This document shows, in pieces, positions 33,617 through 41,462 of a stretch of DNA of 41,462 nt (position 1 is the stretch's first letter; each line of letters begins with the position of its first letter). Both the position numbers and the translations under genes were made by a program. The DNA lies in assembly GCA_009103225.1 (NCBI GenBank), contig RHPI01002220.1, forward strand, positions 40,310 through 81,771, written 5' to 3'. Below the pieces are notes generated by a model, which was given only the letters and a program-made list of their open reading frames with translations, searched no databases and had not been told where the DNA came from. This DNA comes from Chlorokybus atmophyticus (lineage: Eukaryota; Streptophyta; Chlorokybophyceae; Chlorokybales; Chlorokybaceae).

Positions 33617-35559
33617 GGCGGGAGATGGAGTGGTGTTGTGCAGGTGTGTGTAGAGAGTGTGTGTAAGACTGTGGCGAGGTCTTGTAGTTTGAACAGTTTT
33701 GGTTGTAATTGAGTTCTCTCGTTTGCCCTGCCCGGATGTGTGCGCATGGTGGTCTTTGCTGGTTGTTAGTGTGGTGCTGTCGTGCAAGCGCATTGCACTA
33801 TACGCTGAGTACATGCGGGGCGTGCTGTGGTGCGTGTGCATGCCGTGCCTGGTGTGCAAAGAGCAACACCATGGCCGCGGTGGGGCTTGATGATGTGTTC
33901 TACAAGTTCACGAGGTTGCCAACCTGCTGCGATGTTATCATTCAACTTGCCTAGGTGGACGTATAGAGACTACTACTTGTCTCTTTAAGGTCTTAAGCGC
34001 TGTAGCGCACCTCATGTGTAAACGTCCCTGCAAACTGTGTTGCTGGCAAGACTTGGGGGGTGCAAGTGAAGTGGCCACCAATTTGTCCGCATGGTGATCA
34101 TATGGTTGCGCATGCTCAGTGCATACACAAAACTCAGCATCACGGTTTTGCATGCTTGCCCAGGTGAGGTGCCGTTTTTGGTCGCTGGCTTTGGCCTTGC
34201 TTGGCGTGCTGCTGTAGGGCCAGGACATACCATTGTTGCCGTTGCTGTATGTACTCAACGCTAACTTGCTACTTGTGTGCACCAAGCTTGGCTTGTACTC
34301 CCTTCGGCACTGTGTGCTGGCTGCTAATGTGCATGCTAGTGTGCTTGCTGTGCTGGTTGGTAGCGTCAGTTAGTTAGTCACTCAGTCAGTCAGTCAGCTG
34401 TACAGGCTTGCCACGGTCCTTGCATATGGTTAGTGCATACTCAATACGCAGCATAGATGACATATAAAGTCGCACATGTACTTGCGTGCGCGCATGCACA
34501 TGCACCTACGTGCAATCGACATCAAGTTAGCACAAAGTCCAACTTCAAGCCGGACACATGCGCGTGCACAGCGCCAGCGCATGCGCGTGCCTACTCTCTC
34601 TCTTTCACACAACGCACTGCGTCACAAGTTAATGCGAACAGATTCATTAAACGCTATCTATACTACCAGCAGTTCAACAGCACACCCAACCCCACCACCC
34701 AACCCCACCAGCGATACCTAACCGCCACCGACAGCGCCGCTACTACTGCATGCAGTGCGGACTCGCACTACTCACCCAAGGAGACAGCAGAGGGGCGGGG
34801 CAGAGGGACCCTCTCTCGGACAGTAACAAGGGTTGCTGCGTCGCCAGCAAGGGAGACGGACGTGGCGAGAGAAGAGAGAGAGGGGAGGGGGAGAGAGGGG
34901 AGGGGAGAGAGAGGGGAGGGAGAGGAGGAGGGGAAGGGAGAGGAGAGGGCGCACTCACACGCTGCATGCTCATGCTTGTTCTCGCAAACCGCTGCACGAC
35001 CGTGCAACTTTGGCCTGACGCTGCTGCTGCTGCCAACTGCAGGTGATAATGGAACATGCATGCATGACTAACGGGGTAGCCAAGTAGTGGTAGTTTAGTG
35101 CGTTAGAAGTACCTAGCCCGGTGGTGAAATAGCACTGTGACTGCTGCTGACTGTTTGCTTGCGGCGTGTGCATGACTACATGCTTGTCTCATGCTTATGA
35201 CCCCTTGCATGCGGTGCTATCAGCACTCCATCTTTTGTACACTAGATCCATGCCTACAGCAGCCTCACAACACAACATCAGCGCAGCAGCGCTACGCTCA
35301 ACCAAACATCTAAGCCACTCCAGCTAGCGCAACGTCCGCTTCTACCTCTACCGGCCGCCCCCCGCACGCAGTGGGCTCCAGTCCGGAGCCGCCGCCACAG
35401 CCGCCGCGCTCCTGCGAACACATTGATCGGTTTGCCGTGTGCAACTTTCCGACTCTAGCTGCATAAGTCCTCACTCATGCATGGCATAAGCTGAAGCAGC
35501 CGGTCAGCCAGTCTGTGCCACTTGTGTGTGGTTGCTGTGTGTTTGTCGGTTGACACCAG
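33617..35559. other. Gene-free stretch after PYG7
   Basis: PYG7 3' flank, then nothing recognisable. Structure present: a GTCA tetranucleotide run at about 34373-34396 and an 83-nt uninterrupted purine tract at 34867-34949. Open frames overlapping that tract are low-complexity artefacts. Confidence 0.45.
34867..34949 (+). repeat. Uninterrupted polypurine tract
   Basis: 83 consecutive A/G bases, mostly GAGAGGGG and GGAGGG words with partial mirror symmetry. Such tracts can form triplex DNA and often block polymerases. Confidence 0.9.
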
Positions 35560-35947
35560 CGCCTCCTCGGTGGGTGTGTCTTATATCGGGCGTCTTCGTC
35601 GGGTGGCTCGTCAAGGTGTGGGTCGTATGGGGATAGTGTGGGTGTGGGTGTGGGTGTGGGTGTTCACTATCGCCTGCGCATATGGGTGTGTGTGCGTGCT
35701 TGAAGCATGTGTATGTATGTGTTCAGGTGCGAGTGTGTGCGTTGGCATGTGTCCGTGTCCGTGTGAATACGCGGTGGTGCGTAATCGTGCGCGTGTCACA
35801 TGCACTTGTCGCTGCCCTCTTATCTACCTCTCACTTCAGGTTCTCAATGAGGATGAAGCGAGTGCGATCGGCCCCTTGTATGCAGCCTGTACGCCATCAT
35901 CGTCTCCTTCCATCTTTCTGCCTCGCGGCGATGTCGTTGACGTGCGA
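35560..35947 (+). pseudogene. Decayed partial copy of the DUF2270 gene (3' part)
   Basis: The end of exon 5 is recognisable at 35580-35615 (ATATCGGGCGTCTTC, then a GT donor). The intron is retained but expanded with GTGGGT repeats. The last exon begins after an AG at 35839 with NEDEASAI. Indels totalling 9 nt then shift the membrane-segment frame before LPRGDVVDV-like sequence returns, and the stop codon is lost (GTGTGA became GTGCGA). Exons 1-4 are absent. The retained intron shows a DNA-level duplication and not a retrocopy. It is part of the inverted duplication with 21.7-22.7 kb. Confidence 0.75.
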
Positions 35948-36573
35948 GGTGCAGCGGCGATATATACGCTTTGCCGGTACCGGGTTTATTTATTGTTGTG
36001 TATAAAGCTTCTTGGCTCATGCTTCAGCTTGTTGTGTCTGCATGACTTAGCTTGCCAAGAAAACAGGCTGAGCGGAGCACTTGCAGTATATCTGTAGTGA
36101 CAGCTGTGTACATATTTGTATGAGTGAGTAGTGGGTTTGAAAGGTCTGTGAATTGGTGTAAAAGAGAATGTCGGTAGGTGGTTGCCATCAACCAAGAGAA
36201 GCCGTCAATTGGGTTTGCAAGAGTGCAAATGTGTGTGCAAGCATGCATAGCAAGAATTGCAACAATCATGCCATCAAGCACAACAAAAAAAACTTGAGGA
36301 GGCCTATAGTGGTGCCCACACACTATTTATCAATCAGAACTAGACCACAACCACTACAGCACAAGCACGGGAAGATTGCAGCAGACAGACAGGTAGGCAA
36401 CCAAGGATGTGACCACATGCAATGCAGCCTCAACAATAGCTGCCCCTCGCGTGTATGTGTCCACCGATCAACGCGACTGAAGGCTGACAACGATGACCTC
36501 GCGATTGTGCTACCGCCGCCCCCCTCTCTCAATCACACATGCTAGCGCACTGCCTCGAGCCGCACAACTGTAG

Positions 36574-36627
36574 TAGTAGTCATCTTCCATGTTTGGAGAC
36601 GTCTCCGAACATGGAAGGTGACTACTA
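36574..36627. repeat. 54-nt near-perfect palindrome
   Basis: Two 27-nt arms with no spacer, centred on GGAGACGTCTCC at 36600/36601, with two mismatched positions per arm. The outer part of the right arm (AACATGGAAGGTGACTACTA) also occurs once at 21897-21918 without its inverted partner. Confidence 0.9.
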
Positions 36628-36762
36628 ACCCCGTGTACAGGGGGAGCTTGGGAAGGGGGGTAAGTATGTACGTGTACGAGTTTGTAGACCCGCAAGGCAG
36701 CTGACAGCTTCAAGTCACGCATATCTAAATCTCAGATTTTCAAAGAGTGTCGCGAGCCACAA

Positions 36763-36815
36763 CCTACCAGAACTATCCTTGTTTTGTGACGTTTCAAGCG
36801 GATAGTTCTGGTAGG
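36763..36815. repeat. 16-bp perfect inverted repeat (hairpin)
   Basis: CCTACCAGAACTATCC (36763-36778) pairs perfectly with 36800-36815 across a 21-nt loop. Confidence 0.9.
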
Positions 36816-36850
36816 AGTAGGCGCAGTTTTCTACTTTGGTTTGCGACCAC

Positions 36851-37268
36851 CCTCCGAGAACCTTGAACCAAGGATGCCTGACTTTGGGCTGTCAGCAACC
36901 CGACGGGTCCACATGGGAACCCCACTTCGCCCCGCTCCCCTTGCCTCCAAACGTGAAAGGTGCTACCAATGCAGCAGTGTAGTGTAGGCAATCCGAGAAA
37001 GTGCACGCATGTGTGGCGGGGTGGCGGCACAGTCCTAGGGTCAATGCCGGTAGTGTCCAGTCCCATCCGCGTGCGCATGCATGCACGCACGCACGCAGAG
37101 ACAGAGACAGAAAGAGCGTTGCACGTAGATGTTGCTAATGAGCGGCAAGCACGCACGCTCGCACACACGCGCGCGCATACACATTGCATCAGAAGTGAGA
37201 CATGCCACCAGGGGCCGGGGACGCAGGCCGTCCAAGCCCAACCACCCCACCACCTCATAATAACGACT
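36851..37268. other. COG6 3' flank, no gene seen
   Basis: Between the end of the duplicated segment and the COG6 stop codon there is no recognisable coding sequence. A CA/CG-rich tract (about 37078-37185) is present. Confidence 0.45.
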
Positions 37269-40200
37269 TCACGATATCCCAAGGATGGTCCTAATCTGCG
37301 CCGGCGAATGCCTCACATTCACTCCTCTCTCCGCATACTTCATCGCCGGGTCCGCCACCACCGCATAGATCGCATCGTACGCCTCCGCCACCCCTCTTCC
37401 CACCCTATTAGCTGCATCACTCCTCACACGCGGCGGCTGAATGCGCTCACACTCCGGCACGAGTGAAGAACCCGTTGCCAAGCGTGTGTACAGAGCACGG
37501 AGGGACTCGGAGACAGCTGTTGGAGACAGTATGGAAGGGATGTCATCGTCGTCGAGGGTGGACACGTCGATGGTGGAGAGCTTCAGGCGACGGGCGGCGT
37601 CAACCTTGTCGAGGAGACCGCAGTCGGTGAGGATGCCGGACACCTCCGCGTCCACGATGGCCTGCGATGAAAGGGGGAGAGAGGTGGACTTCTGTGTGTA
37701 GGGGGGAGGGTCGGTGGGTGTTGGCACTGGCTGTAAGTGAGATCCTGGTAGTAGTGATACCAGAAGGACGCGAAAGCGGTTCTGGTAGCAGCAAGCTAGT
37801 GGTGCTGATGATACCAGCGCATGCTGCTGCTACTAGCACCCCTAGTACCAGTTCTCTCCAACAGCATGACCAGTAGTGTGTTCTTGGTGCCCATGCTGAT
37901 GGCTAGTGTCACTGTATAGTAGAGGGTGATACTATGTATTGTTATCACCAGGAGCGGCACTGCAACTGGCACCAGCCATGCCAGCAGTGCCAGTACTATA
38001 CTGTACTGTGCCAGTACCAGTACCAGTACCGGACTAATGCCAGCGAACTGGTAGCACAGTGACAGTGTTGCTGCCACAACCCACACTGGGGACTGCCAGT
38101 ACCAAAACCGACTGATTCGCAAACACTTGTTGCACGTGTTGCAGAGAGTTGTGTCTTTGCAAACACACACGCACCTTAAGGTGGTCTTCGAGTGCGAACG
38201 TTATGGCCTCCACGCGCGCTGCCGCGACACGGTGCGTCTGCAGCGGCTGCTGGATGGCGGCGAGGCAGTTGATGAGGAACACGCGCCGCGTGACGTCCGG
38301 CACGCGATGATCGCTTGCTGACGTTGACGTCGTTGTTGTTGATGTTGAGTTTGAGGTTGTTGTTGAAACGGAGGAGCTGCGCACTGCCGGCAACTGCAAC
38401 TGGCTGTCGATGCCGGTGCCGCTGCTCGGACGCCGGCTCGGAGGCTTCTTGGCTGAGAGCTGCTCAGCGCTGCGCTCGCACATCTGATGGAGATGCACAC
38501 ACAGTGATGGGGTTTGTGTTGGGTTGAGAGTTGCTGATGAAAGCAGTCAGACTTGGACACTATTGCCAGTTCTGGTGTACTTGTGTTTGTGCTACATGTC
38601 CAAAATGCACATGTGTGGTGTGGCAAAGCATGCATCTGCACACATGCATGGTCTGTACGTCAAACACATGTATCGAAAGTTCGAGCATGCCCGCATGCGA
38701 GTGCATATGGCTTTGCACGCTCGCACACGCTTATGCGTGTACCTGCAGAAGCGGATCGAGCATGGCTGCCAGCACAGGCCCAAAGTCTCCCGACCCCACC
38801 ACCGACACCATCGCCTGCTCATGAACCTCGAGCATCTCCAGCACTTTGCTCATGGCTGGCACACACAACACCAACAACACCCACCTCAGCACCACACCAC
38901 ATCACCACAAAAACCACACCACACCACACCACACCACACCGTGCTTCTCACACCTTCGGGGACGGCCGTGGGAGGCGACAGGTCCTGTGGGGGTGGAGGC
39001 GGGTAGCGCACGAGTCGGTCTCCCCACGCGCGCAAGCCCTCGAACAGCGTGCGGCTGCCGAGCTGACCGCACTCGCGGAGGGTGAGGGTCAAGGCCGCGC
39101 GGTCGCCCAACCACAACGACACCTGTGTTGTGAAAAGGTAAGGCATTCAAGAGCATGATCTATGCAAGTGCGGGTGTGTTTGCACATGCGTATGAGCATG
39201 TGTGTACACACTTGTGTCACATGGACACACGCGCGCGCGCACACACGCGCTGGCACGTGCGTGCTCACACTCACATTCATGCATGCCGACACATGCACAT
39301 GCATACGCACACACGCACGGATGTGCGCACACCCACGCATCAAGCACCGTGATCAAGACCCAACCTACCGTGGCGATGTAGAACTCCAGTAGGTTGCACA
39401 GTCGGTACGTCAGCACGATATTCGGCTGCGTGGATTGTGTTGCTCCCGCCGCGCCCATCGACGACGCCGACACCGACGACGAGGACGAGGAGGTCAGCAC
39501 CTGCTCCACGCGCACCTTGAACGGGCGACAGACGCCCTCCATGATGCGGTCGAGCACGGACGCGACCGACACGTCGTCGTCGTCGGAGGCGGCGCCGTTG
39601 TTGTTGGTCCTATCGGCGTCGTGGCCAACGGAAGCGCCGTTCTGATGAGCGGAGGGGGTGGACACCGGCAGCTCGTCGTTTTCCCTGCATATTGCGCCAC
39701 ACGACAAAGATACTGTTCTCGTCTCTTGACGCACGCATGCACATGCCCACACGCCCGCCCGCACGCACGCGCACACAAAATACTCACAACACATGAAGCA
39801 CACAACCACCCACCTCGGCGAGGACGGTGTCGGCGAAAGCGCCCCCGGCTCCCCAAACAGCGTCAACGCCAGCTCCCTCTCAGACGCCAACGCCTGCACA
39901 CACACCACCCACTCTAAACCCACTCTAACCCCAACACCCACACCAAGCTCCACCCACACGTACAAACAACCCCTACCTGATGCAGCCACGCCAACATGTC
40001 CCCAATGTATCGCCTCGGATCGTGCGCGTGAAGCTCGATCGGCCGCGGGGTCCCGCCCGGCCCGCCGCGAGTCAACGCGCCTATAAACCTTCTGAACAGC
40101 GCGTTGTGTCGCGTGTTGGCCACCTACGGAGTGTGAGTGTGAATGTGGGTATGTGGGGGTGTGGGTATGTGGGGGTGTGGCAATGTGGGGATGTACCTCC

Positions 40201-41462
40201 TCGGCGCAGTATTTGTAGAGTACGGGTCTGTCTCTCAGGGCGCGCGCGGCCATGCGGAGGAGGTCGGACACCTCGGGGGTGTCGCTGTCGCCGAGGGCGC
40301 GGCACTCGGCTTGCACCCACCTGCGTGCGTGCGTGTGTGCATGCACACAATTGCAATCGTGTACGCACCTCACAACACTATGTGTGCAACAATGCACTTG
40401 ATTTGTTGTATCAATACATGTACAATGCAGACGTGTGTTGCTCTGATGTACACATGTGTAGTGTATATACTTATGCAACTGCGCGCGCGCGTGCTTGCGT
40501 GTGCATGCGTGTGCGCATGTGTACGTAAGTTGCTGCTGCATTCAATTGTTCGCAAGAGAGAGATACAAGAAGAGCTCAAGAACGCACCTGCATAGCCGCT
40601 CGTACGCCGCCTCTTGGTACACCGCCATGACGTCCATGAGTTCCAACCCCGCCCGCTTCAACCCAGAACACACACACAACCCGCCACGTCAACCCTCGCA
40701 CCACCACCACAACATTAACCCTGCACCACCACCAAGCCTCACACTCACTTGGTGGTGCGTCCGCAGCAGCACTTTGCAGTTGGCGTGGATCTGATGCACG
40801 CGGTTGAGCGCCTTGAAGAAGCGCTCGTCCAGCGGGTCCTCGCGCAACGCAACGACCTACACAGCGTAACATCAAAGTGTTGTATTACTCAGTAAAGTGT
40901 TGTGTACTGTTTGTGATGCTGTTCACACGAGCAACTCTGCAGTTCTGTAGCACGGTATAGAGTCACATAGTGTACTGTAGTACCCTGTGCACTGTAGTAT
41001 AGCCTACTGCAGTGCAGTAAGCTGTAGTCTAGCATAGTAGAGATGCAGTGGCGCGCGTGCGGGCGTGTGCGCGCATGTGAGTGTGGGCGTGTGCGAGCAC
41101 GCGTGTGTGGGTATGGGCGTGTGGGCGTGTGCCTGTGCCTGTACGTGGGTGCGTGGGTGCGCGTGGGTGCGTGCGCGTGCACATGCACCCACGCACGTTT
41201 CTGCGTGTGCCTGTGTGTGACACTCCATCATTGTGTATCGGTGATGAAGAGGATGCGTGCCCACCTCGTCTGGCGTGAGTTGGTACGACCTCAGGAACGC
41301 CCCGATCAGCTCCCTCCTCCTCCCATTGGCGTCCAGTTCCTGCCTCATCCGCTCCGTCGCGGCGACGAGTTCGCTGGTGGCGCCGGACGACTCCGAGAGC
41401 GCCGAGGCGATGCGGTCCACGGCGGACAAGAGGGCCAGGGACTCGGACTCGACCTGCCGGGG
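37269..41462 (-). CDS. COG6: Conserved oligomeric Golgi complex subunit 6 (5' end beyond window)
   Basis: Eleven exons lie in the window: 41462(edge)-41265, 40856-40749, 40655-40588, 40320-40197, 40123-39977, 39893-39814, 39684-39369, 39122-38954, 38855-38743, 38483-38175, 37661-37269. They are all in phase and encode 674 residues. COG6 belongs to lobe B of the COG tethering complex for retrograde vesicle traffic to and within the Golgi. Diagnostic stretches are [56 protein letters not shown], the highly conserved [63 protein letters not shown], and the C-terminal [17 protein letters not shown] then [10 protein letters not shown]. Two Ser/Asp/Asn-rich inserts (exons 39684-39369 and 38483-38175) lengthen it relative to the human protein. 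The N-terminal coiled-coil (about 150 residues in homologues) is missing because the window ends; a possible acceptor CCCGGCAG lies 8 nt from the edge. Several introns are TG/CG-rich. Confidence 0.95.
37662..38174. repeat. COG6 intron rich in CCAGTA/TACTGG short inverted words
   Basis: Dozens of copies of CCAGT, TGCCAG, CTGGT and CAGTAC in both orientations occur at about 37736-38105, including a CAGTAC tandem near 38008-38030. Many local hairpins are possible. Confidence 0.7.

Larger units (their letters stand above)
35570..36850. repeat. Inverted segmental duplication, right arm
   Basis: Plus-strand counterpart of the segment at about 21.69-22.67 kb, in opposite orientation. Collinear landmarks run from the DUF2270 exon 5 end, through the 3' flank (36.0-36.3 kb), to the AAGCTGTCAGC and CTGGTAGG words at 36.69-36.83 kb. 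This arm carries two strong palindromes that the left arm lacks. Confidence 0.72.

Noticed and set aside
34772-35057. Open frames rich in Ser/Pro/Leu or Arg/Gly/Glu across the purine tract
   Set aside because: Open on both strands only because of the low-complexity GA composition.
39225-39340. CA/CG repeat array considered as a CRISPR-like or tandem spacer array
   Set aside because: Units are 2-6 nt microsatellite words with no unique spacers, in a eukaryotic intron.

Overview
This is a stretch of eukaryotic nuclear DNA, most likely from a chlorophyte-type green alga. Nine multi-exon or single-exon protein genes can be reconstructed with GT-AG introns, and every exon chain below stays in phase. 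The plant/algal assignment rests on four things: a nuclear Ycf37/PYG7 photosystem I assembly TPR protein with a transit-peptide-like N-terminus; a purine-biosynthesis PURH/ATIC of the plant type, also with a likely organellar presequence; a gamma-adaptin that tracks the plant sequence to its C-terminal FPxGL; and a plant-mitochondrial-type TatB-like protein. TGTAA motifs, the usual green-algal polyadenylation signal, lie about 50-130 nt after several stop codons. The exact lineage cannot be named from sequence alone.

Layout, left part (1-15.3 kb). It opens with a CT microsatellite. A minus-strand endonuclease III gene (NTH1) starts only 10 nt after the stop of an upstream minus-strand TatB-like gene. 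Then come a plus-strand histone N-terminal acetyltransferase (NAA40), a minus-strand 13-exon AP-1 gamma-adaptin gene, and a divergent plus-strand 12-exon PURH/ATIC gene.

Middle (15.3-22.4 kb). No gene was found. This stretch is more AT-rich and repeat-like. It holds hairpin-forming dispersed repeats, a possible terminal-inverted-repeat element, an interstitial telomere-like TTGGGG/TTAGGG tract, an N gap with poly-G on both sides, a degenerate tRNA-like (SINE-head-like) unit, and nested palindromes.

Right part (22.4-41.5 kb). It carries a minus-strand DUF2270 membrane-protein gene of bacterial type, a minus-strand serine/glutamine-rich protein with repeated S/T-T-Y-R motifs (possibly axonemal), the plus-strand PYG7/Ycf37 gene, and the minus-strand COG6 gene, whose 5' end runs off the window. 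Introns here are packed with TG/CG alternating tracts. About 1.2 kb containing the DUF2270 3' end (21.7-22.7 kb) is present a second time in inverted orientation at 35.6-36.85 kb as a decayed, intron-retaining pseudogene.

The genes are mostly housekeeping and do not form one pathway. AP-1 gamma and COG6 both serve Golgi trafficking. TatB-like, PYG7 and PURH point to organelles. NTH1 and NAA40 act on DNA and histones. No prokaryotic-style defence system, CRISPR array or intact transposase was seen. The most unusual items are the algal DUF2270 gene with its inverted duplicate, the 10-nt TatB-NTH1 spacing, and the uncharacterised S/T-T-Y-R protein.
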